A stretch of 64,000 bases of DNA from Stenotrophomonas sp. ZAC14D1_NAIMI4_1 (GCF_003086775.1 NZ_CP026001.1:1204407-1268406), one strand, 5' to 3'; shown: positions 44,217 to 52,995, numbered from the stretch's first letter. Translations and numbers: made by a program. The notes: generated by a model from the sequence alone, not told the origin.

Positions 44217-45224
44217 ATGGCAACCATCTACGACATCGCAAAGCACGTGGGCGTCTCCGCCGGCACGGTGTCGCGGGCCTTGTCGCGGCCGGAAAAAGTG
44301 CTGCCCGCCACGCGTGCGCGCATCGAACAAGCGGCCGCCGCGCTGGGCTACGTGCCCAACACGGTGGCCCGAACGCTCAAGACCCAGCGCAGCGGCAAGA
44401 TCCTGGTCACTGTGCCGGACATCGCCAATCCCTTCTTCGCGCAGATCCTGCAGGGTGCCGAAGATGCGGCGCAGGCCGCGGGCTACGCCGTGCTGCTGGG
44501 CGATACCCAGCACCAGCCTGATCGCGAGGAGCGCTACGCGCAGATGCTCCGGCGCAACGAGGCCGATGGCCTGATCGTGCTCGGCCATCGCCTGCCGCCG
44601 ACCGCGCGCGAGATCGTGCAGGCGCTGGGCGCCACCGCGCCGGTGGTCAATGGCTGCGAGTTCGATCCCGCGCTGGGCATTCCCAGCGTGCACATCGACA
44701 ATGCCGCCGCTGCCCGCGCGGTGATGGAACATCTGTATGCACTGGGGCACGAACGCATCGCTGTGGTTGGCGGGCCGCCCGACAATCCGCTGCACCAGCA
44801 GCGGCTGGAAGGCGTGCGCAGTGCCGGCAAGGCACGCGGCCGGCTGCGCAGCCTGAGCGTGGTACCCGGTGATTTCTCGCTGGAATCCGGCCATGCGGCC
44901 GCCACGGCGCTGCTCGCGCTTGCGCAGGCACCGACCGCGGTGTTCTGTTTCAGCGACCAGATGGCGCTGGGCGCGCTGGCGGCCTGCCGCGACCTGGGCA
45001 TCCGCGTGCCGGACAAGCTGTCCATCGTCGGCTTCGATGATCTCGCCTCGTCCAGCTTCCTGACGCCGCCGCTGACCACCGTCCGCCAGCCCATGCGGGA
45101 GATCGGTGCGCGTGCGGTCAACCTGCTGCTGGCGATCATCGAGCGCATCGATGTGCCGCTGCAGCAGACGCTGGACTTCAGCCTGATGCTGCGTGGCTCG
45201 ACGGCCGCGCCCGCAGCGGGGTGA
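44217..45224 (+). CDS. LacI-family regulator of the glycoside island
   Basis: A 335-residue LacI/GalR repressor. The N-terminal helix-turn-helix is TIYDIAKHVGVSAGTVSRAL (3-22) with hinge VPNTVARTLK, then the ligand-binding domain (GKILVTVPDIANPFFAQIL, IVGFDDL near the end). The ATG at 44217 starts MATIYDIA as in relatives; the earlier in-frame start adds 11 unrelated residues. It is divergent from the minus-strand operon with operator site 2 between them, and site 1 fronts the opposite operon, making it the local regulator with high likelihood. The inducer is presumably a sugar derivative. Confidence 0.93.
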   Translation: MATIYDIAKHVGVSAGTVSRALSRPEKVLPATRARIEQAAAALGYVPNTVARTLKTQRSGKILVTVPDIANPFFAQILQGAEDAAQAAGYAVLLGDTQHQPDREERYAQMLRRNEADGLIVLGHRLPPTAREIVQALGATAPVVNGCEFDPALGIPSVHIDNAAAARAVMEHLYALGHERIAVVGGPPDNPLHQQRLEGVRSAGKARGRLRSLSVVPGDFSLESGHAAATALLALAQAPTAVFCFSDQMALGALAACRDLGIRVPDKLSIVGFDDLASSSFLTPPLTTVRQPMREIGARAVNLLLAIIERIDVPLQQTLDFSLMLRGSTAAPAAG

Positions 45225-45251
45225 GCGGCGGGCGCCACCGCGCGCGTGGCG

Positions 45252-45665
45252 TCATTGCAGATGCGCCTTGGCGCAGGCCAGCACGTGGTTGTAGTCGCTG
45301 GACATGCACTGGTAGAAATCGCGCTTGGCGTCAGTCGCGCCTTCGCAGTCGGCATCGGTGATCTGCGGCAGCAGGCCGCGCATCGGCGTGGCCATGGCCT
45401 CGAACTTCGCGGCATCGAGGTAGCCGCCGGCCACGTTCTTCGCACCCACTTCCAGCATGGTTTCCAGCCCGTAGCGCGCGTTCTCGACGGCCTTGGGGCA
45501 GGACAGCTCGACATCGGTGCGCTGCACCTTCAGCAGCGAGGCGGCGATGGCCTCGGCATCGGCCTTGACCTGCGGCGGCAGCGGCGTGGTGTCGTCGCTG
45601 CTCATGGCCAGTGTCGGCAGCGGCAACAGCATCAGCGCCAGGGCGGCGGACAAGAAGCGGGGCAT
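45252..45665 (-). CDS. Exported hypothetical protein
   Basis: A 137-residue protein with a signal peptide (1-20, ending LA before MSSDD). The mature part is acidic and helical with four cysteines (ELSCPKAVEN, ADCEGA, FYQCMSSDYN, VLACAKAHL), enough for two disulfides. No family recognised. The long upstream frame overlaps the divergent AI-2E-type gene and is rejected. Confidence 0.7.
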   Translation of the reverse strand: MPRFLSAALALMLLPLPTLAMSSDDTTPLPPQVKADAEAIAASLLKVQRTDVELSCPKAVENARYGLETMLEVGAKNVAGGYLDAAKFEAMATPMRGLLPQITDADCEGATDAKRDFYQCMSSDYNHVLACAKAHLQ

Positions 45666-45804
45666 CGGGCATCCATGCGGCGGGTGGGGCGTCAGTGTGC
45701 GCTGGCGTGGGCGCGGCCGCCAGAGGGCTGAACGGAACACCGGCACTGCCCCGGAACCGCCATGGCAATCCACTACCATGGGCCACCCCAGTGGATGCCC
45801 TGCC

Positions 45805-46830
45805 ATGACCGACGTGACCCTCGCCCTGCCCAAGCCGCCTGCCGCGCGCATCGCCGCCTGGCTGCTGATGCTGCTGGGCATGTGGCTGGCCCTGAAGCTG
45901 GGCCTGGTGGTCACGCTGCTGTCGGGCCTGCTGGTGTTCCAGCTGACCCACGTGCTGGCCAACAGCGTGGAAGGCAAGCTGCCGCCGGGCCGCGCACGCG
46001 CGGTGGCGGTCATCGTGCTGTCGGCGGTCATCATCGGCGCGCTGGTGCTGGCCGGTATCGGCGTGGCCTCGTTCTTCCGCAACGAGACCGGTGGCCCCGA
46101 CGTGCTGCTGGCGCGCCTGATGGACATCCTCAACACCTCGCGGCACCAGGTGCCTGCGCTGCTGCAGCCGTACATTCCCGAAGACCTGACGCGGCTGCGC
46201 GAGGCGCTGAACGAATGGGCGGCCGAGCACCAGCGGCAACTGGGCGTGGCCGGTACTTCGGTGGTGCAGGTGGGCGTGCGCATCCTCATCGGCATGGTGC
46301 TCGGTGCGATGATCGCCCTCTACGACGAACTACCGCTGCCGAAAATGGGACCGCTGGCGCAGGAGCTGGTCGGCCGCACGACGCGCCTGGCCGTGGCCTT
46401 CCGTCAGGTAGTGTTCGCCCAGGTGAAGATCTCGCTGCTCAACACGGTGTTCACCGCGGTGTTCCTGCTGGGCGTGCTGCCGCTGTTCGGCGTGCACCTG
46501 CCGCTGTCGAAGACGCTGGTGCTGATCACCTTCCTGGCGGGCCTGCTGCCGGTGGTGGGCAACATCATCTCCAACACCATCATCACCATCGTCGCGCTGT
46601 CGGTGTCGTTCTACGTGGCGGTGGCAGCGCTGCTGTACCTGATCGTGATCCACAAGCTCGAGTACTTCCTCAACGCGCGCATCGTCGGCGGCGAGATCCA
46701 GGCGCGCGCGTGGGAGCTGCTGCTGGCCATGCTGGTGATGGAAGCGGCGTTCGGCCTGGCCGGGCTGGTGGCGGCCCCGGTGTTCTACGCGTACCTGAAG
46801 CGTGAGCTGGTCGACCAGGGCTGGATCTGA
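45805..46830 (+). CDS. AI-2E family transporter (PerM-like membrane protein)
   Basis: A 341-residue polytopic membrane protein. About eight helices, the central soluble segment (about 95-155) and the C-terminal block LNTVFTAVFLLGVLPLFG, TFLAGLLPVVGNIISNTIIT are diagnostic for the AI-2E/PerM family. Members were first linked to autoinducer export (TqsA) but others act as ion antiporters, so substrate is open. The ATG at 45805 gives MTDVTLALPKPP; a longer upstream frame is antisense to the neighbouring gene. Confidence 0.88.
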   Translation: MTDVTLALPKPPAARIAAWLLMLLGMWLALKLGLVVTLLSGLLVFQLTHVLANSVEGKLPPGRARAVAVIVLSAVIIGALVLAGIGVASFFRNETGGPDVLLARLMDILNTSRHQVPALLQPYIPEDLTRLREALNEWAAEHQRQLGVAGTSVVQVGVRILIGMVLGAMIALYDELPLPKMGPLAQELVGRTTRLAVAFRQVVFAQVKISLLNTVFTAVFLLGVLPLFGVHLPLSKTLVLITFLAGLLPVVGNIISNTIITIVALSVSFYVAVAALLYLIVIHKLEYFLNARIVGGEIQARAWELLLAMLVMEAAFGLAGLVAAPVFYAYLKRELVDQGWI

Positions 46831-46849
46831 TTCCGGCCAGGCGTCCCTG

Positions 46850-46878
46850 ATCCGGTAGCGCCGGGCCATGCCCGGCGA
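46850..46878. repeat. REP palindrome
   Basis: CCGGTAGCGCCGGGCCATGCCCGGCGAATG with a plus-strand GTAG head, between two same-strand genes. Confidence 0.65.
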
Positions 46879-46968
46879 ATGCGCGTGAAGGCTGCGCCAG
46901 CGCCACTGCACGCGCCGGTCACCGCGCGCGGGGGAGGCTGGGCTTCCCTTTCCGCCCGGACCCTGCGC

Positions 46969-47400
46969 ATGACCACGCTCACCCTGCCCGAACTGGCGAA
47001 AAAGATGGCCGGCATCGATTTTGCGATGCTGCAGACCCATGCGGGCGGCGAGATCGACGGCCGTCCGATGAGCAACAACGGCGACGTCGACTACGATGGT
47101 GACAGTTGGTTCTTCGCCCTGCAGGGCACCGACATGGTGCAGCAGATCGAAGCCGATCCGCGGGTCGCGCTGGGCTTCACCGGCAGCAAGTCGCTGCTGG
47201 GCAAGCCACCGTTGTTCGTCCATGTCAAAGGCCGGGCCACGATCATCCGCGAACGTGGCGTGTTGGCCCAGCACTGGGTCAAGGATCTGGAACGCTGGTT
47301 CGAGCAGGGCGTGGATACGCCGGGGCTGGTGCTGATCCATGTGCACGCGCAGCGCATCCATTACTGGGATGGCGAGGACCAGGGCGAGCTGATCGTCTGA
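46969..47400 (+). CDS. Pyridoxamine 5'-phosphate oxidase-like FMN-binding protein
   Basis: A 143-residue split-barrel flavoprotein-type protein similar to general stress protein 26. It shows IDFAMLQTHAGGEIDGRPMSN (entry strand), WFFALQG, PRVALGFTG and a final YWDGEDQGELIV. It lacks the extended C-terminus of true PdxH, so pyridoxal synthesis is unlikely. The ATG at 46969 was preferred to an earlier GTG-type frame because the family opening starts there. Confidence 0.82.
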   Translation: MTTLTLPELAKKMAGIDFAMLQTHAGGEIDGRPMSNNGDVDYDGDSWFFALQGTDMVQQIEADPRVALGFTGSKSLLGKPPLFVHVKGRATIIRERGVLAQHWVKDLERWFEQGVDTPGLVLIHVHAQRIHYWDGEDQGELIV

Positions 47401-47407
47401 TCATCCG

Positions 47408-47432
47408 CGGTCGCGCCGGGCCATGCCCGGCG
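47408..47432. repeat. REP palindrome
   Basis: CGGTCGCGCCGGGCCATGCCCGGCGG between the stop codons of two convergent genes. Confidence 0.55.
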
Positions 47433-47434
47433 GC

Positions 47435-48826
47435 TCAACCCGCTGTCGCCACGCCCTCATCCACCCAGTCGGCCAGCTCCGGCGCCAGCGCATGTTCCAC
47501 CGCACGCCGCAGCAGCGCCGGGGCGATGTAGTGGCGGTGCACGGCATCGATCAGCGCCATGTACAGGCGGCCGAACCGGTTGTGGGTCTGTACGCGCGAC
47601 CCCAGGCTGATCTGCACGCGGCCGTCGTCGTCGAACTGCACGCGCACGCTGCTGCGGAAGCGCAGGTGGCGGTCATCGGCGCCCAGCAGTACTTCGGCAC
47701 TGCGGTCGGCGCCATCCACGCGTGCGTCCAGCACCGGAAAGCGCCCGGCGAACAGGCGGCTGCGATCCGCCGACAGCAGCGACGACACCGGGCAGCCCAG
47801 CGGCGAGGTGCGCAGGCGCAACGGTGCCACCAGGCGGTTGCGCAGGGCCATCAGCCGGCCCACGCCGCCCGGCGGATTGCGCAGGAAGCCTTCCAGCACG
47901 TCCACCAGCAGGGCAGACGCCGAGCGCTGCGTGCAGTGCCCGCTGCGCAGGGTCAGCACGGTGAGGTCGTGGTAGTGGCTGTGTGGCAGCGCACCGGCCA
48001 GCAGGCCCTGTGCGTCGGGCCGCCCGCTGTGTACCGGGTAGCGCGGTGTGCTGCGTTCGACGAACCCGCGCAGCGGCCGCAGCTTGATCCGCCGCAGCGG
48101 GCCGAGCATCGAGCGGGTCTGCGCACACAGGCGCGCGCACAGGCTGGGCGGCGCGGCCTGCAGTGACAGTTGCAGCAGCGGCGCAGTGGCCAGCATGGCC
48201 GCGCTCGGCCAGTGCTGCTGCGCCAGCACCTCGGTCAGGCTGGGGATGTCGGCACTGTTGGCCTGCACCCGCGCGCGGGTGGCCTCGCTCATCGCCCCGG
48301 CCAGTTCATTGCTGTGGCACGACAACGCGAACAGGGCAGGGTGGGCGGGATGGTTCGATGCGAACTGGTGCCAGGTGCCGCCGCCAAAGCGCACGGTGAA
48401 CAGGCAGTCCGGCGGGATGCGGATACGGCGCAGGCTGCGCAGGAACGCGGACGGATCCCCCGCAAGCTGCGCATCGGCGGCGGTGGCGAAACGCAGCTCG
48501 GCGCCGGCACTGCCGGCGATGGCGGTGAACATGCGCGGCCCGGCATGGCGATGGAACGGGTGGCCGCCGCCTTCCACCACGAAGCTGTACAACGAGGAGG
48601 CATCGCCGTGCTGCAGGTGCATGCCGCCCAGGCGCGCGGAGGGTTCATCCAGCGCATCGATGAAGGCAGGATGGTGGCGCTGCCGCTCGCCCGCATCGTT
48701 CACCAGCGCATCGCCGGCACCGATGCCGAGCTGTGCGATGAGGGTGACTTCGATGGGGCCGGCGCCGTCCTGCGCGGGCAGCTGGACACCTGGAAACGAA
48801 CGGCTGTTGCGGGTCGAACCAGGCAT
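47435..48826 (-). CDS. DUF2867-containing protein
   Basis: A 463-residue soluble protein. The C-terminal third has DUF2867 features: SPLGCPVSSLL, then NRFGRLYMALIDAVHRHYI and PALLRRAVEHAL, all typical of that domain. The first 200 residues are beta-rich with HPFHRHAGPRMFTAIAG and FGGGTWHQF segments reminiscent of a cupin, which is an inference from His-rich short strands. The ATG at 48826 has AAGGAG in front. It is 15 bp downstream of the ArsR-type gene and almost certainly co-regulated. Function unknown. Confidence 0.75.
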   Translation of the reverse strand: MPGSTRNSRSFPGVQLPAQDGAGPIEVTLIAQLGIGAGDALVNDAGERQRHHPAFIDALDEPSARLGGMHLQHGDASSLYSFVVEGGGHPFHRHAGPRMFTAIAGSAGAELRFATAADAQLAGDPSAFLRSLRRIRIPPDCLFTVRFGGGTWHQFASNHPAHPALFALSCHSNELAGAMSEATRARVQANSADIPSLTEVLAQQHWPSAAMLATAPLLQLSLQAAPPSLCARLCAQTRSMLGPLRRIKLRPLRGFVERSTPRYPVHSGRPDAQGLLAGALPHSHYHDLTVLTLRSGHCTQRSASALLVDVLEGFLRNPPGGVGRLMALRNRLVAPLRLRTSPLGCPVSSLLSADRSRLFAGRFPVLDARVDGADRSAEVLLGADDRHLRFRSSVRVQFDDDGRVQISLGSRVQTHNRFGRLYMALIDAVHRHYIAPALLRRAVEHALAPELADWVDEGVATAG

Positions 48827-48840
48827 CGTCGTGCTCCTTG

Positions 48841-49152
48841 TCAGCGGGCAGGGGACTTGCGGCGGGCGCGGGCTTCGCGCTTGAGCGGGCCACCCACCGG
48901 ACATACTTCGGCGGCCCAGGAAAACAGCGTGTTGGCCAGGCGCTCGGGCACCTGGCGGAAATACACGAACTGGCCGCGCTTCTCGCGTTCGATCAGGCCG
49001 GCCTCTTCCAGGATGCGCAGGTGGCTGGACAGCGCCGGCTTGCTGAAGTCGAAGCGCTCGGCCAGCTCGCCCGCGCTCAGTTCACCGGCGCTGAGGTAGG
49101 CCAGGATCTGCCGGCGGGCGCCGGAGGCGAGGGCTTCGAAGATGCGGTCCAT
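48841..49152 (-). CDS. ArsR-family transcriptional regulator
   Basis: A 103-residue winged-helix repressor. The fold is complete: IFEALASGARRQILAYL (helices 1-2), LAERFDFSKPALSSHLRIL (helix-turn-helix) and EREKRGQFVYFRQ (wing). Metal-binding cysteine motifs of SmtB/ArsR sensors are absent apart from a lone Cys in EVCPVGG, so it may be a non-metal sensor. It heads a two-gene unit with the DUF2867 gene and has a perfect inverted repeat right upstream. Confidence 0.9.
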   Translation of the reverse strand: MDRIFEALASGARRQILAYLSAGELSAGELAERFDFSKPALSSHLRILEEAGLIEREKRGQFVYFRQVPERLANTLFSWAAEVCPVGGPLKREARARRKSPAR

Positions 49153-49160
49153 AGGTCGTT

Positions 49161-49180
49161 AATTAACTAATTCGTTAATT
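49161..49180. promoter_or_regulatory. Inverted repeat operator of the ArsR-type gene
   Basis: AATTAAC-TAATTC-GTTAATT, 7-bp perfect arms with a 6-bp spacer, 9 bp upstream of the ArsR start codon in an otherwise GC-rich genome. ArsR proteins usually bind such sites and repress themselves. Confidence 0.8.
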
Positions 49181-49265
49181 GATGATCCTGCGCGGCCGGG
49201 CGCGTGTCAAGCCGCTGCCACCCGGTGGGGGCGATTCATCCATTCGCTCTGGATGTGGTATATCG

Positions 49266-49277
49266 TTTATCGATAAA
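49266..49277. promoter_or_regulatory. Palindrome TTTATCGATAAA upstream of the DUF2975/XRE unit
   Basis: A perfect 12-bp palindrome preceded by a half-copy TATCG at 49261. It lies 41 bp before the DUF2975 start and is a candidate operator of the XRE protein encoded downstream. Confidence 0.65.
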
Positions 49278-49317
49278 TCCATCCCGGGCGGCGAGGCCGC
49301 CCCATGCCGGAGGCTGC

Positions 49318-49866
49318 TTGACCGCTCGTCCCGCCCGCGCCGAACCTGCGCGCGGCTTGTTCACCTTGGCCCAGACCGCCGTGCAGGCCGTGCGGGCGAT
49401 GTGCTGGCTGGGCATCCTGGCCGCGCTGCTGGCCATTCCCCTGGTTGCCTACGACCGGCGCTGGCTGCTGGCCAGCGTGCATGACGCGCACGCCGCCGCC
49501 GTGCACGGCAGCGACCTGTTCCTGCACTTCTGCATCGGCCTGGGCACCATCGTCGCCCTGCTGGTGCTGTGCCTGGTATTCCTGCGGCACCTGGCGCGCC
49601 TGCTGCGCTCGGCCGCCGGCGCGCGCCCGTTCACCCATGCCAACGCGCAGCGCCTGCAGCGCATGGCGTGGCTGATGCTGGCGATGGAAGTGCTGTCGAT
49701 CATCATCGGCGTGTACGCCTCCTGGATGGGGCCGGACTTCGCGTGGATGGAGGTGGGCGGTGGCATGTCCATCACCGGCCTGATCGCGGTGCTCATGCTG
49801 TTCGTGCTGGCGCGTGTGTTCGCCGTCGGTGCGGCCATGCGTGATGACCTCGATGGTGTCATCTGA
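49318..49866 (+). CDS. DUF2975 membrane protein
   Basis: A 182-residue protein with four transmembrane helices, matching DUF2975 (opening AVRAMCWLGILAALLAIPL, then FCIGLGTIVALLVLCLVF, LMLAMEVLSIIIGVY and ISGLIAV-type helix 4). TTG at 49318 is selected because GGAGG sits 5 bp upstream and homologues start in this zone. Its stop overlaps the ATG of the following XRE gene. DUF2975 and small XRE proteins form a recurrent pair of unknown function. Confidence 0.8.
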   Translation: MTARPARAEPARGLFTLAQTAVQAVRAMCWLGILAALLAIPLVAYDRRWLLASVHDAHAAAVHGSDLFLHFCIGLGTIVALLVLCLVFLRHLARLLRSAAGARPFTHANAQRLQRMAWLMLAMEVLSIIIGVYASWMGPDFAWMEVGGGMSITGLIAVLMLFVLARVFAVGAAMRDDLDGVI

Positions 49867-50090
49867 TGGCGATCGTCATCACGCTCGACCGCATGCTGCA
49901 GGCGCGGGGCATGACCCTGTCCGAGCTGGCCGGGCGCATCGACATCACCCTGGCCAACCTGTCCATCCTCAAGACCGGCAAGGCACGCGCCATCCGCTTT
50001 TCCACCCTGGATGCGATCTGCCGCGAGCTGCAGTGCACGCCGGGTGACCTGCTCGGGCACGACCCGCTGCAGGCGCAGGACGACGACTGA
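49866..50090 (+). CDS. XRE-family HTH regulator (YozG-like)
   Basis: A 74-residue Cro/C1-type regulator: MAIVITLDRMLQARGMTLSELAGRIDITLANLSILK covers helix-turn-helix, followed by FSTLDAICRELQCTPGDLL, the final helices. Such tiny XRE proteins regularly follow DUF2975 genes. It shares a TGATGG overlap with DUF2975, so both come from one message. Likely autoregulator at the TTTATCGATAAA palindrome. Confidence 0.9.
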   Translation: MAIVITLDRMLQARGMTLSELAGRIDITLANLSILKTGKARAIRFSTLDAICRELQCTPGDLLGHDPLQAQDDD

Positions 50091-50132
50091 ATACCCCCTC
50101 TTTCCCTTACCTCATGAAGAAACGGACCCGAA

Positions 50133-51671
50133 ATGGAATGGTTGGCTGACCCCTCGATCTGGATGGGCCTTGCGACCCTGATCGTGCTTGAGATCGTGCT
50201 TGGTATCGACAACCTGGTGTTCATCGCGATCCTGGCCGACAAGCTGCCGCCGCACCAGCGTGACCGCGCGCGGGTGATCGGCCTGAGCCTGGCCCTGCTG
50301 ATGCGCCTGGTGCTGCTGGCCGCGCTGGCCTGGATCATGAAACTGACCGAGCCGCTGCTGACGCTGTTCGATCACAGTTTCTCCGGGCGTGACCTGATCC
50401 TGCTGGGGGGCGGCCTGTTCCTGCTGTTCAAGGGCACCATGGAACTGCACGAACGGCTGGAAGGCCGCCAGCACCATGAAGACGGCAAGAAGGTCTATGC
50501 CAGCTTCGCGATGGTGGTGGCGCAGATCGTGGTGCTCGACGCGGTGTTCTCGCTGGACTCGGTGATCACCGCCGTGGGCATGGTCGACAACCTGGGCGTG
50601 ATGTACGCCGCGGTGACCATCGCCATGGTGCTGATGCTGCTGGCGAGCAAGCCGCTGACCCGCTTCGTCAACAAGCATCCCACCGTGGTGGTGCTGTGCC
50701 TGGGCTTCCTGCTGATGATCGGCTTCAGCCTGGTGGCCGAGGGCCTGGGCTACAAGATCCCGAAGGGCTACCTGTACGCGGCCATCGCGTTCTCGATCCT
50801 GGTGGAAGCGTTCAACCAGTGGGTGCGCTTCAACCGCGAGCGCAACGAACGCCGCCAGCCGTTCCGCCAGCGCACGGCCGATGCAGTGCTGCGCATGCTG
50901 GGTGCACGCCCGGCCAATGGCCACGATGATGCGGGCGAAGAGGACCATGGCGATGCGGAGGAGCGCCTGCAGCCGGCCGAGCACGAGATGATCCGCAGCG
51001 TGCTGGGCCTGGCCGACCGGCCGGTGTCGAGTGTGATGACGGTGCGTGCCGACGTGCAGTGGATCGATCTGGCGCGTGGCCAGGACGACGTGGTGGCACG
51101 CCTGGTGGCCTCGCCGCATACGCGCCTGCTGGTGGGCGAGGGCGACCTGGACAGCCTGCGTGGCGTGGTGCAGAGCCGCGACCTGCTGGCTGACCTGCTG
51201 CAGGGCCAGCCGCTGCAGCTGGAAGCCAACCTGCGCCAGCCGCAGTACGTGCTGTCCAGCGCCAGCGCGCTGCAGGCCCTGGAACTGATCCGCCTGCACC
51301 CGGTGCCGCTGGCGGTGGCCGTGGACGAGTACGGCAGCGTGGAAGGCCTGGTGACGGCCAACGACCTGCTGGCGGCCATTGCCGGCGATCTGGCCGACAC
51401 CCAGGACGACCGCTATGGCGTCGTGGCGCAGGGGGAGGACCACTGGGAAGCCGATGGCGCGCTGACCCTGGATGACCTGCAACGCCTGGCGGGCGTATCG
51501 CTGCCGCGCAGTAGCGATTACATGACCATTTCCGGGCTGGTGCTGGACCAGCTGGGGCGCCTGCCCGATGAGGGCGATGCGGTGGACGTGGCCGATGTGC
51601 GCATCACCGTGCTGGCGATGGAGAAGCGCCGCATCGCCCGCCTGCGCGTGCAGCGGCTGGTCGGCACCTGA
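50133..51671 (+). CDS. TerC-family membrane protein with CBS and CorC-type domains
   Basis: A 512-residue protein with three parts. Residues 1-235 are a TerC-type membrane domain with six or seven helices and conserved acidic segments ([32 protein letters not shown]). Residues about 290-410 hold paired CBS domains ([14 protein letters not shown]). The C-terminal portion (about 420-510) is a CorC/HlyC transporter-associated domain. TerC proteins have been tied to tellurite resistance and, more recently, manganese export; which applies cannot be told. Normal length. Confidence 0.92.
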   Translation: MEWLADPSIWMGLATLIVLEIVLGIDNLVFIAILADKLPPHQRDRARVIGLSLALLMRLVLLAALAWIMKLTEPLLTLFDHSFSGRDLILLGGGLFLLFKGTMELHERLEGRQHHEDGKKVYASFAMVVAQIVVLDAVFSLDSVITAVGMVDNLGVMYAAVTIAMVLMLLASKPLTRFVNKHPTVVVLCLGFLLMIGFSLVAEGLGYKIPKGYLYAAIAFSILVEAFNQWVRFNRERNERRQPFRQRTADAVLRMLGARPANGHDDAGEEDHGDAEERLQPAEHEMIRSVLGLADRPVSSVMTVRADVQWIDLARGQDDVVARLVASPHTRLLVGEGDLDSLRGVVQSRDLLADLLQGQPLQLEANLRQPQYVLSSASALQALELIRLHPVPLAVAVDEYGSVEGLVTANDLLAAIAGDLADTQDDRYGVVAQGEDHWEADGALTLDDLQRLAGVSLPRSSDYMTISGLVLDQLGRLPDEGDAVDVADVRITVLAMEKRRIARLRVQRLVGT

Positions 51672-51766
51672 CGTAGAGTCGAGCTTGCTCGACTGCTTCC
51701 ACAGCAGCCGAGCATGGGCTCGGCTCTACACGGGATGCAGCCGAGCCGACGCTCGGCGCTACCCTT
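51672..51766. repeat. Cluster of three SMAG/REP palindromes
   Basis: GTAGAGTCGAGCTTGCTCGACTG, CAGCCGAGCATGGGCTCGGCTCTAC and CAGCCGAGCCGACGCTCGGCGCTACC. They start directly after the TerC gene stop. Confidence 0.85.
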
Positions 51767-51817
51767 TGCAACCTTTGCCCGTCACCATGGCGGGCCCCCA
51801 CGTTCCGGAATGTCGCA

Positions 51818-52945
51818 GTGCTGAGTACGATTGGTTTGTTGATGGGCCTCTACGTGGCCTGGCGCCTGTTCTGGCCGCTGCGCCTGCCGGTGTGGGCCAA
51901 GGCGGTGGTGTCGCTGCTGCTGGTGGGGCTGGCCGTGCAGCTGCGCATCGTCGCCACGTTCTGGGGCACGATGGCCTCGCCGGAAATCCCGAAGATGGCC
52001 ATCGCCGTACTGGCCACCGGCTCCACCGCCGTGCTGTTGCTGGCGCTGGCCATGCTGCTGTTCGATGCCGGCCTGCTGGCGGCGCGCGTGCTGCGCCTGC
52101 CGCGCGCGGTGTCGGCGCTGCGGGCGCCGCTGTTGCGCCCGTCGGCGGCCGCCGTTGCCCTGCTGCTCAGTGGTTACGGTGTCAGCCAGGGCATGGCCGT
52201 GCCCCAGCCGCGCCAGGTCGAAGTGGCGATCAAGGACCTGCCGGCCGCGTTCGATGGCTACCGCATGCTGCAGCTCACCGACATCCACGCCAGCCGCCTG
52301 CTCACCGGCGACTGGGTGCGCCAGGTGGTGGCCGAGAGCAATGCGCTGAAGCCGGACCTGATCGTCATCACCGGTGACCTGATCGATGGCACGGTGGACG
52401 CGCGCCGCGATGACTTCCGCCCGCTGGGAGACCTGCGGGCGCCGGACGGGGTGATCGCCATCACCGGCAACCACGAGTACTACGCCCAGTACAGCGACTG
52501 GATGCAGGCCTTCCGCGCGCTGCGCATGCAGGTGCTGGAAAACAGCCACACCCAGGTGCGGCGTGGCGATGCGGCGCTGACCATTGCCGGTGTCACCGAC
52601 CCGGTGGCCGCGCGCTATGGCCTGCCGCTGCCCGACCTGCAGGCGGCCCTGGCCGGTGCCGACCCGGCCGCGCCGGTGATCCTGCTCGACCATCGCCCGC
52701 GCAATGCCGTTGATGCGGCCGCACGCGGGGTGAAGCTGCAGTTGTCCGGCCATACCCACGGCGGGCAGATCATCGGCATGGACCAGCTGGTGAAGCGGGC
52801 CAATGGCGGTTTCGTGTCGGGCCGCTACGAGGTGGATGGCATGACGCTCTACGTCAGCAACGGTGCCGGCCTCTGGGCGGGCTTTCCGGCGCGCATCGGC
52901 GTGCCTTCGGAAATCACCCTGTTCACCCTGCGCCGCGCGCCGTGA
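51818..52945 (+). CDS. Membrane-anchored metallophosphoesterase
   Basis: A 375-residue calcineurin-like phosphoesterase. Four N-terminal hydrophobic helices (about 1-125) anchor it in the inner membrane. The catalytic domain follows with TDIH (145 region), GDLIDG, GNHEYY and SGHTHGGQ, supplying the dinuclear metal site. The GTG at 51818 begins VLSTIGLLMG; an ATG 8 codons later is equally possible. Resembles the YaeI/YkuE type acting on membrane-bound phospholipid derivatives, though substrate is not fixed. Confidence 0.88.
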   Translation: MLSTIGLLMGLYVAWRLFWPLRLPVWAKAVVSLLLVGLAVQLRIVATFWGTMASPEIPKMAIAVLATGSTAVLLLALAMLLFDAGLLAARVLRLPRAVSALRAPLLRPSAAAVALLLSGYGVSQGMAVPQPRQVEVAIKDLPAAFDGYRMLQLTDIHASRLLTGDWVRQVVAESNALKPDLIVITGDLIDGTVDARRDDFRPLGDLRAPDGVIAITGNHEYYAQYSDWMQAFRALRMQVLENSHTQVRRGDAALTIAGVTDPVAARYGLPLPDLQAALAGADPAAPVILLDHRPRNAVDAAARGVKLQLSGHTHGGQIIGMDQLVKRANGGFVSGRYEVDGMTLYVSNGAGLWAGFPARIGVPSEITLFTLRRAP

Positions 52946-52954
52946 TGTCTGCCT

Positions 52955-52995
52955 TGGGGTCAGGTCCCTTTGCTTGGCAACGGGCTTTGACCCCG
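52955..52995. repeat. GGGGTC palindromic repeat, second copy
   Basis: Begins GGGGTCAGGTCCCTTTGC and ends GGGCTTTGACCCC; the outer arms match the copy at 6587-6626. It sits 10 bp after the metallophosphoesterase stop. Confidence 0.7.

Noticed and set aside
50114..50149. Short upstream frame (11 codons, [11 protein letters not shown]) overlapping the TerC start as a possible leader peptide
   Set aside because: No clear ribosome binding site or attenuator structure; could be chance.
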